From: an uncultured Pseudomonadota bacterium | Lineage (GTDB): Bacteria; Pseudomonadota; Gammaproteobacteria; Methylococcales; Methylomonadaceae | Assembly (NCBI GenBank): GCA_903834465.1 | Contig: CAILJB010000114.1 | Location: 18,040-82,039 of the forward strand | Direction: 5' to 3' | Length of the DNA: 64,000 bases | In this document: one piece after another, positions 29,408 through 38,662 of the stretch | Layout of the letters: each line of letters begins with the position of its first letter | How positions within the stretch are numbered: the first letter of the stretch is position 1 | Program-made: the position numbers and the translations under genes | Notes under the pieces: generated by a model | Told to the model about the DNA's origin: nothing | What the model saw: only the letters and a program-made list of their open reading frames with translations | The model's database searches: none

Positions 29408-31167
29408 GAATAAGTCTTTGGGCATTAGCCTTATTTTTAATTTCATTACAGAGCGTTTATGCGTTAGAAACGGTGACACTGCAATTGAAATGGACACATC
29501 AATTTCAATTTGCGGGGTATTACATGGCAAAAGCCAAAGGTTATTACCACGATGTTGGTTTGGATGTGAAATTTATGGAAGGTGGTTTTAGCGTTAATCC
29601 AATTGAAGAAGTTGTCAATCGTCGCGCCAATTTTGGGATCGGTAGCAGTAATTTATTACTGACACGAAACAAAGGACAACCTGTCGTGGTACTGGGCGTT
29701 ATTTTTCAGCATTCGCCACTTGTGTTACTCATGCGTAAAAATACGCCAAACCAATCCATTCACGACATTGTCGGCAAGCCTGTAACAATCGAACCACAAG
29801 CAGACGAATTATTGGCGTACATTAAAAAAGAAGGCGTGCCGCTAGACAGTTTTACTATCAACCATCTCAATCCAGAGTTGCAAGATTTTATTCGTGGGCG
29901 CACCGATGCCATATCTGCTTACAGCACCGACGAACTTTATATGCTTGATCGTTTAAACATTTCTTACGCCGTTTATAGCCCTCGTTCGGCGGGAATTGAT
30001 TTTTATGGCGATAATTTGTTTACGATTGAATCAGAAATTCAAGAAAAACCAGAGCGCGTCAAAGCCTTTCGAGCTGCAAGTTTAAAAGGCTGGCAATATG
30101 CCATGGATCATATCGAAGAAACGGTTGCGTTAATTCATAATGATTACGCACCTTATAAAACAATTTCTCATTTGAAATACGAAGCCGATGCCATGCAATC
30201 TTTGCTTTTACCACATTTGATTGAAGTCGGTTACATGTTTGAAGGACGATGGCAACATATCGCACAAATGTATACGGATTTAGGCATGTTGCCTGCGAAT
30301 ATATCGTTAAACGGTTTTCTGTATTCGCCTAATCCGCAGCCAGATTACCGATTGCTCACGTTATTCGTAACAGCGATGATTTCAATGATGATTATTAGTG
30401 TAATCGCCCTACGTTTTTTTAGACTCAATAAAAAACTAGATAAGTTGCTATACATTCGTAGTCAGTATGTAAATTTGGGCGAGACAATGAATAACATTTC
30501 GCATCAATGGAAACAGCCGTTAAACGAATTAGGCATTCACATGATGTTGCTTGAAATGTTATGGGAAAAGGAAATACCTGAAAAAAATGGTTCTGAAATT
30601 AAAAGAATTCTCGTTAAAAGTCATTCTATTTTAGGTTTTATGGCAGAAACCATTGATATTTTTAGAGATTTTGTATCAACTAATCGCCAGCCTAGTCATT
30701 TTGATCCGGCAACCCTTATTCATCAAACATTACACTTAGTCTCTGAAAATTTCGCGATGGAAGGAATCGAAATTACCCATGACTTAGAACGCAACGCACA
30801 TGTTCGAGGCAATTCGACTGAATTTTCCCATGTGTTGCTAAGTATTCTGGTAAATGCTAAAGATGTGTTTCATGAACGAAATACGACAAATTCGTTGATT
30901 CATATTCGATTATTTCAAACACAACAGCACGTTTTTATTTCTATTTCAGATAATGGTGGTGGCATTCGAATAAGACCTATTAGACGAATCTTCAATGTCG
31001 GCGTGAGTGGTAAAAAAAATCCTGAATCAGGGTTAGGTCTGTATATTAGCAAAAAAATTATTGAAGAAAAAATGGGCGGCACCATTCAAGCTAAAAATCA
31101 TAAAATTGGCGCGTTATTTAAAATTGGCTTGCCCATTATTGACAAAAATAACGAGCGGGCAAATTGA
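29404..31167 (+). CDS. sensor histidine kinase with THI5/NMT1-type periplasmic binding domain
   Basis: A 587-residue kinase. A signal peptide (cleavage probably after residue 20, SVYA) is followed by a periplasmic domain of the NMT1/THI5 substrate-binding family (about 22-300), which opens with LKWTHQFQFAGYYMAKAKGY. A membrane helix (about 316-339) leads to the H-box NISHQWKQPLNE (His near 365) and an ATPase domain with an N-box VNAKDVFHE and G-boxes ISDNGGGIR and GLGLYISKKI. NMT1/THI5 relatives bind pyrimidines, sulfonates or nitrate, so a small-molecule signal is likely. It is coupled to the response regulator. A stem-loop overlaps the stop. Confidence 0.9.
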   Translation: MRISLWALALFLISLQSVYALETVTLQLKWTHQFQFAGYYMAKAKGYYHDVGLDVKFMEGGFSVNPIEEVVNRRANFGIGSSNLLLTRNKGQPVVVLGVIFQHSPLVLLMRKNTPNQSIHDIVGKPVTIEPQADELLAYIKKEGVPLDSFTINHLNPELQDFIRGRTDAISAYSTDELYMLDRLNISYAVYSPRSAGIDFYGDNLFTIESEIQEKPERVKAFRAASLKGWQYAMDHIEETVALIHNDYAPYKTISHLKYEADAMQSLLLPHLIEVGYMFEGRWQHIAQMYTDLGMLPANISLNGFLYSPNPQPDYRLLTLFVTAMISMMIISVIALRFFRLNKKLDKLLYIRSQYVNLGETMNNISHQWKQPLNELGIHMMLLEMLWEKEIPEKNGSEIKRILVKSHSILGFMAETIDIFRDFVSTNRQPSHFDPATLIHQTLHLVSENFAMEGIEITHDLERNAHVRGNSTEFSHVLLSILVNAKDVFHERNTTNSLIHIRLFQTQQHVFISISDNGGGIRIRPIRRIFNVGVSGKKNPESGLGLYISKKIIEEKMGGTIQAKNHKIGALFKIGLPIIDKNNERAN

Positions 31168-31180
31168 AATCCGCCCGCTC
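31153..31180. terminator. bidirectional terminator between kinase and repeat-protein operon
   Basis: An 8-bp GC-rich stem (GAGCGGGC with GCCCGCTC) has a 12-base loop and is followed by TAATTTTA on the plus strand. The kinase stop codon lies in the loop. It lies between convergent transcription units. Confidence 0.75.
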
Positions 31181-31185
31181 TAATT

Positions 31186-33492
31186 TTAGATAAATGTTGA
31201 CGCACTGATATTGGTTAATGTCGAACCCGTCACTTCAATCAAATAATCGACAGAGCTAAATGTCCCGCTACGATCTGCATCAATGGCAATAAATGATTTG
31301 TTATCGGTCGTTGTAAAAGTCGTTGCCGTAACTAATGTGTAAGTGCCAGAAAATTTCACCGTAGATACGCCCGATGAACTATTAAGCAACGCATTCAAGG
31401 TGGTAACACTCATATCTGTTGAAACAACGCCAACTGAAACGGGGGTTGTTGTCATCACTGCATCAATCTTCACCAACGTGTTAATTCTATCCGCCAATCC
31501 ATCATTAAACGTACCGACCACTAAATCAACATTGCCCGCAACAGAATTAGACGATAAAACAAATATATCATTTCCATCACCACCGATTAGGGTATCGATT
31601 CCAGTTCCCGCAATTAGCGTATCGTCGCCTGCACCACCATTAAGCATGTCATTTCCTGCGCCACCGTCAATATAATCATTGCCGTCACCGCCATTGATAC
31701 TGTCGTCGCCAGCACCGCCCGATAATGTATCATTACCCGTACCACCGGTGATAGTTTGATTACCCGCACCGCCAATAATTAATGTCGAAATATTACTCGG
31801 CGCATTTACAGTTAGTGACGTTTCAATACCATGTGTTCCTTGACTCAACATACTGTATTCATTATCCGATAACCAGCTGTAATCCGTCGCCGTCATACGA
31901 TTCACTTGAGTCGGTGTAAAGGCTTCTAATTGTTTCGTACTCAATTGCATAAGTTGTGTAGTCGTCATCGCTGGAATAAGAGACGTAAGGTCTAAATGCG
32001 CCACATCTCCTGTACTCAACCCTTTTAACGCCGCAGCGGTTAATGCACTAAACTGGTCTATAGTTAAGGCTTCGATTTGAGTTGTGTTCAAAGCGGCAAT
32101 TTGTGTCGATAACATCTTTGCAAATTGTTCAGGGACTAACGCATCGATTTGAGTAACCGATAAACCTTGTGGTTTAAAATTTATCATCGTGGCAGGTGCT
32201 AAAGCGGCTAACGTACTTGCAGACATCGCAGCAGTTTGTGTCGAATTTAATGCAGCGAGCTGATACGCTTGCAAGATAGCGGCATTGTCAGAGCTTAACG
32301 CGCCCAATTGTATTGTCGTTAACAGCGAAAGTTGTTTTGTAGACAATGCGCTAAACTGGTCAGTTGTCAATTCAGTTATATCGATTTGAGGCACTGTTTT
32401 AATCACCCCTTTGATTGCTGACACAGAGAATTCACCTTGTAAATTAGCCGCATCCAACGCAACCATTTGTTTTGATGTCAACGCTGACACTTGAACGTTA
32501 TTCAGTTGAGTCACTTGATCACTCGATAGCGCACTAATTTGTGACGAGCTTAAACTACTAATATTTTTCGTTGTAAAACCATTTATTGCGCCTATCGGTA
32601 AAGCCGCAATAGCATTTACATCAATATAAGGTAATTGCGAACTTTTTAATGATGCCACTTGCCCCGAAGAAAAAGATTGCGTTTGATCTGAGGTTAATGC
32701 ACTGATTTGCGTAGTGGTTAATAAGGAAATTTGCAATGGTGTAAGTGAATTTACTTGTTCACTTGTCAATATATTTACAGGCAAACCCATAATATTAGTT
32801 TTAGTGAACGCATTGATAGCAGCGGGGGTTAATGCTTGAACATCTTCATCCGTCAATGCAGCAACTTGGGCAGATTTCAATGCCGCCGTTTGCATAGCTG
32901 TAAATTTTGCTATTTGATCGCTGGTAATAGCTTGTATTTGATCACTGGTTAATCCACTGATATTTTTGGATGTTAAGCCACTCAATGCACTCAAATCAAT
33001 CGCCGAAATATCATCAACGGAGAGTAATTTTAACTGCGTTGGTTTCAAAACGGTGATTTGTGCCGCACTCAGTGTTGCAACTTGATCTGACGTTAACAAT
33101 GCCATTTGTGAATTCGTTAATGAACTCATTTGTAGCGTTGTGAATACGTTGACTTGTTCGGGTAATAAATCAGGGAAGGTGTCAGAAGGTAAATATTTGA
33201 GATTCAGTCCTATAATGGACTGTAAATCGATGGCTTGTAACTGGTCGCTACTTATCACTTGCAATTCCGCTCTAGTAATTTTAGCCACTTGTGAATAAGT
33301 CAATGCCGCTACTTGATCAACTGTGAGTGCTGAAAACTGATCAGAACTAAGTCTATCCACTGACAATCCATGTACAGCGCTCGTGCTAATCGCAGAAATC
33401 GAAGTCGCTGGCAGTTGACTATAGGTTAGTGTAGCCATTTGTAACGAGGTTAAAGCGGCTACTTGTGCAGTATCTGTAAAATCTATTGTCAT
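31186..33492 (-). CDS. octapeptide-repeat protein with RTX nonapeptides (paralog 2)
   Basis: A 768-residue, cysteine-free protein. Residues 1-535 are xLTxxQhx octapeptides (for example TLTYSQLP, ALTVDQVA), broken about every 100 residues by a punctuation unit such as AFTKTNIMGLPVNILTSEQV. A linker near residue 540 (WLSDNEYSMLSQGTHGIETS) precedes a canonical RTX calcium-binding block (about 580-645: GGAGDDSINGGDGNDYIDGG). The C-terminal 35 residues (NKSFIAIDADRSGTF, then DYLIEVTG) are nearly shared with paralog 3 and are a probable type I secretion signal. It lies 24 bases downstream of paralog 3, so they form an operon. Confidence 0.85.
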   Translation of the reverse strand: MTIDFTDTAQVAALTSLQMATLTYSQLPATSISAISTSAVHGLSVDRLSSDQFSALTVDQVAALTYSQVAKITRAELQVISSDQLQAIDLQSIIGLNLKYLPSDTFPDLLPEQVNVFTTLQMSSLTNSQMALLTSDQVATLSAAQITVLKPTQLKLLSVDDISAIDLSALSGLTSKNISGLTSDQIQAITSDQIAKFTAMQTAALKSAQVAALTDEDVQALTPAAINAFTKTNIMGLPVNILTSEQVNSLTPLQISLLTTTQISALTSDQTQSFSSGQVASLKSSQLPYIDVNAIAALPIGAINGFTTKNISSLSSSQISALSSDQVTQLNNVQVSALTSKQMVALDAANLQGEFSVSAIKGVIKTVPQIDITELTTDQFSALSTKQLSLLTTIQLGALSSDNAAILQAYQLAALNSTQTAAMSASTLAALAPATMINFKPQGLSVTQIDALVPEQFAKMLSTQIAALNTTQIEALTIDQFSALTAAALKGLSTGDVAHLDLTSLIPAMTTTQLMQLSTKQLEAFTPTQVNRMTATDYSWLSDNEYSMLSQGTHGIETSLTVNAPSNISTLIIGGAGNQTITGGTGNDTLSGGAGDDSINGGDGNDYIDGGAGNDMLNGGAGDDTLIAGTGIDTLIGGDGNDIFVLSSNSVAGNVDLVVGTFNDGLADRINTLVKIDAVMTTTPVSVGVVSTDMSVTTLNALLNSSSGVSTVKFSGTYTLVTATTFTTTDNKSFIAIDADRSGTFSSVDYLIEVTGSTLTNISASTFI

Positions 33493-33516
33493 GGTGGCGT
33501 TCTCAAAAGTTTGGAT

Positions 33517-36500
33517 TTAGATAAATGTAGTAGAAGTAATGCTTGTGACGGTTGATCCTGTTATTTCAATAAGATAGTCAACAGAATTAAATGTTCCTGT
33601 ACCATCTGCGTCAACTGCAATAAATGTTTTATTGTCGGTAGTTGTAAAAATAACAGCATCTACTGATGTGCCAGTAAATGCGCCATTTGGTTTTGCTGGT
33701 GCTGTTGCCGTAGCAGCCACACCTTTAGCCGTTCCATCTACAGAATTAAGCAACTTGTTTAATACAAAACCATTTAAAATTGTTGATGCTAAATCTACTG
33801 ATTCCCCCATTGGATCAACAATGTTTGTAATCGTAACATGAGGACTGACGATAGAGATTCTATCTGCTGAACCCGCATTAAATGTTCCGATGATTCTATC
33901 AACACTACCGACAATAAAATTATCGCTTACAACAAACGTGTCATTCCCCGTGCCACCAATGAGAGTATCATTTCCCGCGCCACCATTAAGCGTGTCATTG
34001 CCTGCGCCACCGATTATGGTATCCGTAAAATTTGAACCGATTAACATCGTTCCTGTCGTGTTTGTGGATGTTAAACTCCATCCTTTGCTGCCTGTAGTTG
34101 CCGTGAGGTTAATTGTTCCCGTGCCATTTGTCGTGATACTTGCTGCACCATCATTAGAACTTGCTGATGTAGCTGTCCATGCACCGGTTGCAGTGATCGT
34201 GGCAGTTGCGCCAGCAGAAATTTTCACTACGTCATTCGTATTTAAATCCGTAATGGTGTCTACACCAGAATCCACAATAAAAGAATCCGCTCCTGCGCCA
34301 CCGGTCATTATATCGTTGCCCGCACCACCTGTTAGTGTGTCATTTCCACTACCGCCTGTAATGGTTTGATTACTTGCCCCACCAACAATATTTATACCGG
34401 TTGTGTTAGCAGACGCATCTACAGTTAGCGACGTTTGAATGCCTTGCGTTCCTGAACTTAAAGTTGAATACGAATTATCGGATAACCATTTTTTTTGCAC
34501 TTCCGTCATGTGACTGACTTGATTAGATGTGAATCCATCCAATTGTGTCAAAGTTAACTGCTGGAGCTGTGTTGTTGAGAATGCGGGAACAAGAAAAATA
34601 GGATCGAGAAGACTCATATCTTGAGATGTTAATGCACTGACTGCTGTTGAAGTTAATGCACTAAATTCACTGATAGTTAAATTTGCTATGTCCGTTGTAG
34701 ATAACGTGCTGGTGGGTGCTGTAGAAACTACAGAAGGCAGACTTGCTAATTGCGTTGGGGTTAATAACGTTAAATCGAGTTTAGCTAATTGTTTGTCTGT
34801 CAAAACGCTAAGCTGTGTAGTCGTCAAACCAGCGATATTTTTACTATTCAAACCTGCGATTGCATCAGCAGAAAGTACAGCAATATCAGTGGTATTGAAA
34901 CTCGCCAGTTGCGAAATTTTCAATGCCCCGACTTGCGTATATGACAACATTTGCACTTGTTCTGGTAATAATGCGTTGATTTGGCTAGACGTTAGCGAAG
35001 TAATTTGCGTTGTAGTTAACGTTGAAAATTGTTCAGGGGATAACGCATCAATTTGCCCACTCGTCAGTTGCGAAATATCTAATACCCCGACTTGCGTAGT
35101 CGATAACGCTTGCTCTTGTTTCGGTAATAATGCGTTGATTTGGCTAGACGTTAGCGAAGTAATTTGCGTTGTAGTTAACGTTGAAAATTGTTCAGGGGAT
35201 AACGCATCAATTTGCCCACTCGTCAGTTGCGAAACGTTTAATGCTTCGACTTGCGTTGACGATAACGCGTGGATTTGTCCTGTTGATAATGCGTTCGTTA
35301 GCGAAGCAATTTGCGTTGTGGTTAATACAGTAACTTGTTCAGGTGATAACGCCGCAATTTGCCCACTCGTCAATTGCGAAACGTTTAATGCTTCGACTTG
35401 CGTTGACGATAACGATTGGATTTGTCCTGTTGATAATGCGTTCGTTAGCGAAGCAATTTGCGTTGTAGTTAATACAGTAACTTGTTCAGGTGATAACGCC
35501 GCAATTTGCCCACTCGTCAATTGCGAAATGTTTAATACGCCGAATTGTGCAGACGACAACGCTTGCATTTGCGCTGGTAATAATATGTTGATTTGGCTAG
35601 TTGTTAAAGCCGTAACTTGTGATGTCGTTAAAAACCCAATTTGTGTTGTTGTCAACGAATCCACTTGTTGATTACTTAATAATTGAATTGGCAAACCAAT
35701 GATATTTTTGTTGAATGCCATCAAACTTGTGGAAGTTAAGGCTTGGATAACATCGCTACTCAACATTGCAACTTGACTTGAATTTAAAGCACTAATTTGA
35801 TCAGTAGTAAATTGAGAAATTTGATCACTTGTGAGTGCTTGCACTTGAGCGGTTGTTAGTTGGGCAATCTTTTGTGGCGTGAATTGAGAAAATTGTAAAG
35901 GCTTCAAAGCCGCGATTTGCGATGTTGAAAAGTGACTAATTTGCCCGGCAGTAAAACCATTTATTTCTTCTCCTGATATTACGGCAATATCAGCAGGGTT
36001 TAAAACAAGCAATTGTGAATTTTTGAATGCACCGATTTGTCCCCCTGAAAAATAGAGAGCTTGATTAGGCGTTATGGCTTCTACCTGATTTGTTGTTAAC
36101 TGCGTAATTTGTTGTGCTGTAATTTGAGTAAATTGACTAGGCAATAAAACTGCAATTTGATTAGCCGATAATCCAGCCAGTTTTAATTCTGGTATCACAG
36201 AAGGATTTAATGCCACCAATGCGTCTGTTGTTAATGAGGCAATTTGTTTTGAAGTCATTGCGGCAATTTGCATAGACTGTAAAACCGAAGCATCACCCGA
36301 ACTCAACGCGCCAAGTTGCGAAACTGTCAATTTTGTAATTTGTTGTGGGGTTAGAGCGGCAATTTGTTGTGGTAACAGTTCTGAAAATTGTGCCGTTGAT
36401 AATCCTGCAATTTGCGTGTTAGATAACCCCTGTAAATTTAGATTCGAGATGGAGCTGGGCGCAATCTTTTGAAGTTGAGTTACCGTCAACTGAGAAAGTT

Positions 36501-37641
36501 GTGTCGTCGTCAATCCGCTAAGTTGACTGGGCGTTAATTTGGTTATATCAATTTGTGTAATACTTAATGCGGTTGTTGCATCAGGTGATAAATAACTTTT
36601 ATCTAACGCGCTAACTTGCTTTGCCGTTAATGCCGATGTTTGCACCGATGTTAATTCTTTAAGTTGTGCAGACGTTAGAGCTTTGATTTGTCCTGTAGTT
36701 AAACTACTAATATTATCAATAGTAAGTCCTTGTAACGCTGCCGTTGATAAGGCGGCAAGCACGTCATTTTTTAACGCTGGAAGTTGTAAAGACGTTAATG
36801 CACTAACCTGTTGCGAGGAAAAATAAAGCGATTGATTGGATGTTAAATTTTTAATTTGCTTTGTCGTTAAAAATGACATTTGCGAGGATGTTAACGCTGT
36901 CACTTGCTCACTGGTTAATAATTCGACATGTAACCCAGTGATATTGTTTTTATTTAATGCACTGATGACATTGGTCGCCAACGCCGGTGTGGCATCTGTA
37001 GATAATGCGGCAAATTGCGCTGAACTGAATACTTTAGTTTGAGATATGCTAAATCCAGCAATTTGTTCACTGGTAAAAGCTGAAATTTGAGTAGTTGTTA
37101 ATCCACTCATATTTTGAGATGTTAAACCTTTCAAGGCATTCAAATCAATTTCAGGAATATCTTCAACCGGTAACAATTTCACTTGTTCTGGTGCTAATGC
37201 CCGAATTTGTGACGCACTAAACTCGACAATTTGTTTAGGCGTTAATGTTGTAATTTGCTGTGGAGTTAAAAAACTAATTTGTAATGGTGTCAACCCCGCA
37301 ATTTGTTCTGGCAATAATGCCGGAAAAATAGTCGATGGCAGTGATTTGAAATCGATTCCAGATATTGTTTGCACAGAAAACGCATCAAGCATTTCACCAC
37401 TCATCGTCCCCAGTTGCGCTGACGTAATGTTGCTCACTTGCGTTAAAGTCAGCATTGAAATTTGCGTTGTTGTCAGCGCATCGAATTGAACGGTACTCAG
37501 TTTTTCAACGGGTAAACCAGATATAGCACGCAAACTAATCGCCGAAATGGATTCAACGGGAACTTTATCAAATGGTAACGCCGCAACTTCTTTTGCGCTT
37601 AATACGAGCATTTGTTCAGTATTTGTGAAATCTATCGTCAT
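33517..37641 (-). CDS. large octapeptide-repeat protein with RTX nonapeptides (paralog 3)
   Basis: A 1374-residue, cysteine-free protein and the first gene of a two-gene operon. Residues 1-1050 are octapeptides of the form xLTxxQhx with the same punctuation units as its paralogs (ALNKNNITGLHVELLTSEQV, AFNKNIIGLPIQLLSNQQV). The linker WLSDNSYSTLSSGTQGIQTS near 1052 leads to two separated RTX clusters (about 1095-1120 and 1210-1240; GGSGNDTLTGGAGND) and a C-terminal signature shared with paralog 2 (NKTFIAVDADGTGTF). Near-identical 159-bp and 147-bp DNA units in the middle show recent internal duplication. No secretion genes are nearby. Function unknown. Confidence 0.85.
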   Translation of the reverse strand: MTIDFTNTEQMLVLSAKEVAALPFDKVPVESISAISLRAISGLPVEKLSTVQFDALTTTQISMLTLTQVSNITSAQLGTMSGEMLDAFSVQTISGIDFKSLPSTIFPALLPEQIAGLTPLQISFLTPQQITTLTPKQIVEFSASQIRALAPEQVKLLPVEDIPEIDLNALKGLTSQNMSGLTTTQISAFTSEQIAGFSISQTKVFSSAQFAALSTDATPALATNVISALNKNNITGLHVELLTSEQVTALTSSQMSFLTTKQIKNLTSNQSLYFSSQQVSALTSLQLPALKNDVLAALSTAALQGLTIDNISSLTTGQIKALTSAQLKELTSVQTSALTAKQVSALDKSYLSPDATTALSITQIDITKLTPSQLSGLTTTQLSQLTVTQLQKIAPSSISNLNLQGLSNTQIAGLSTAQFSELLPQQIAALTPQQITKLTVSQLGALSSGDASVLQSMQIAAMTSKQIASLTTDALVALNPSVIPELKLAGLSANQIAVLLPSQFTQITAQQITQLTTNQVEAITPNQALYFSGGQIGAFKNSQLLVLNPADIAVISGEEINGFTAGQISHFSTSQIAALKPLQFSQFTPQKIAQLTTAQVQALTSDQISQFTTDQISALNSSQVAMLSSDVIQALTSTSLMAFNKNIIGLPIQLLSNQQVDSLTTTQIGFLTTSQVTALTTSQINILLPAQMQALSSAQFGVLNISQLTSGQIAALSPEQVTVLTTTQIASLTNALSTGQIQSLSSTQVEALNVSQLTSGQIAALSPEQVTVLTTTQIASLTNALSTGQIHALSSTQVEALNVSQLTSGQIDALSPEQFSTLTTTQITSLTSSQINALLPKQEQALSTTQVGVLDISQLTSGQIDALSPEQFSTLTTTQITSLTSSQINALLPEQVQMLSYTQVGALKISQLASFNTTDIAVLSADAIAGLNSKNIAGLTTTQLSVLTDKQLAKLDLTLLTPTQLASLPSVVSTAPTSTLSTTDIANLTISEFSALTSTAVSALTSQDMSLLDPIFLVPAFSTTQLQQLTLTQLDGFTSNQVSHMTEVQKKWLSDNSYSTLSSGTQGIQTSLTVDASANTTGINIVGGASNQTITGGSGNDTLTGGAGNDIMTGGAGADSFIVDSGVDTITDLNTNDVVKISAGATATITATGAWTATSASSNDGAASITTNGTGTINLTATTGSKGWSLTSTNTTGTMLIGSNFTDTIIGGAGNDTLNGGAGNDTLIGGTGNDTFVVSDNFIVGSVDRIIGTFNAGSADRISIVSPHVTITNIVDPMGESVDLASTILNGFVLNKLLNSVDGTAKGVAATATAPAKPNGAFTGTSVDAVIFTTTDNKTFIAVDADGTGTFNSVDYLIEITGSTVTSITSTTFI
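34911..35600 (-). repeat. in-frame tandem higher-order repeats inside paralog 3
   Basis: Two related unit lengths are repeated almost identically: a 159-bp unit (copies offset from 35021 to 35180) and a 147-bp unit (offset from 35321 to 35468). They encode 53 and 49 residues, that is six octads plus five residues, or that with four residues less. Both lengths are multiples of three, so copy number can change without frameshift. Confidence 0.85.
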
Positions 37642-37689
37642 TTCGGCTTTCTCATCGAGAGGTCAAAGGGTTAAATTGAGAGATAAAAA

Positions 37690-38142
37690 CTAACTTTCAG
37701 TTTTACGCTTACTTTTAATTTCTTCAGCTCTTTGTTTTTGCGCGACTTTATCTAAAATACCATTAACGTAACGATGACTGCCATCCGCACCAAAACATTT
37801 CGCCAAATTGATGGATTCGTTAATAATCACTTTATATGGCGTATCCGTGCAATGAATTAACTCATACGTTCCTAAACGCAAAACCGCACGTTCTACAGGA
37901 TCGACGGCATCCACAGCACGATCCACAAACTCACTCAGTAATTCATCAATGGCAATTAAATCTTGTGGCACGCCATGAAAAAGTTCTGAAAAATAATTTT
38001 TCTGTACGTCATCAACGTTTTCGGCAAAAAACTGCTGATCAATAAAATATTGTTCAATTAAATTCAAATTTTGACCGGTGACTTGCCATTGATACAAGGC
38101 TTGCACAGCCGCCTTGCGGGCGTTACTTTTTGGATTGCTCAT
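37690..38142 (-). CDS. nusB: transcription antitermination factor NusB
   Basis: A 150-residue all-helical RNA-binding protein that joins NusE (S10) at boxA during rRNA transcription. Signatures: the N-terminal ARKAAVQALYQWQ, then the C-terminal TPYKVIINESINLAKCFGADGSHRYVNGILD. It shares one base with the ribH stop (TAATG), the conserved ribH-nusB arrangement. Confidence 0.95.
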   Translation of the reverse strand: MSNPKSNARKAAVQALYQWQVTGQNLNLIEQYFIDQQFFAENVDDVQKNYFSELFHGVPQDLIAIDELLSEFVDRAVDAVDPVERAVLRLGTYELIHCTDTPYKVIINESINLAKCFGADGSHRYVNGILDKVAQKQRAEEIKSKRKTES

Positions 38143-38618
38143 TACAGTTCCAGATTTTTAAATAAGCTAAACATTTCAATGGCAGATAATGCCGCTTCTG
38201 CGCCTTTATTTCCCGCTTTTGTGCCGGCACGTTCAATAGCTTGTTCGATACTGTCAACGGTTAAAACACCAAAGCTCACGGGAATATCATATTGCAACGA
38301 AACTTGCGCTAAGCCTTTTACGCATTCACCGGCAACATAATCAAAATGCGGTGTACCGCCACGAATTACCGCGCCTAACGCAATAATGGCATCGTATTTT
38401 TTACTGGCGGCGATACGTTGCACCACTATTGGTAATTCAAATGCACCGGGAACTTTGACTAAATTTAAATCATCTTTATTTGCACCGTGACGCACAAGCG
38501 CGTCAATTGCACCGTTTTCGAGTTGTTCAACAATAAAGCTGTTGAAACGTGACGACACTAAACAAAATTTGCCGCCTTGTGCGGAAAAATGACCTTCATA
38601 CGTTTTGATTGTAGACAT
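38142..38618 (-). CDS. ribH: 6,7-dimethyl-8-ribityllumazine synthase
   Basis: A 158-residue riboflavin pathway enzyme that joins the pyrimidine intermediate with dihydroxybutanone phosphate. Signatures: VPGAFELPI, then [19 protein letters not shown] with the catalytic His, and [20 protein letters not shown]. Coupled to nusB. Upstream is rapA, 44 bases away. Confidence 0.95.
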   Translation of the reverse strand: MSTIKTYEGHFSAQGGKFCLVSSRFNSFIVEQLENGAIDALVRHGANKDDLNLVKVPGAFELPIVVQRIAASKKYDAIIALGAVIRGGTPHFDYVAGECVKGLAQVSLQYDIPVSFGVLTVDSIEQAIERAGTKAGNKGAEAALSAIEMFSLFKNLEL

Positions 38619-38662
38619 AATGTTTTCTCTGTTTGAATTTAAAGTTAAAAAATGGTTAAAAA

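Noticed and set aside
34911..35600. Regular repeats that could suggest a CRISPR array
   Set aside because: Units are 147 and 159 bp, in frame and protein-coding, with no short palindromic repeat and spacer pattern.
34688..35671. A 327-codon open frame on the plus strand, Cys/Val/Asn-rich and repetitive
   Set aside because: It is the antisense of the octapeptide-repeat gene; its repeats mirror the coding repeats and there is no ribosome site or homology.
37642..37689. Possible FliA promoter for the two-gene repeat operon
   Set aside because: The best alignment matches only 5 of 8 at -10 and 3 of 8 at -35.
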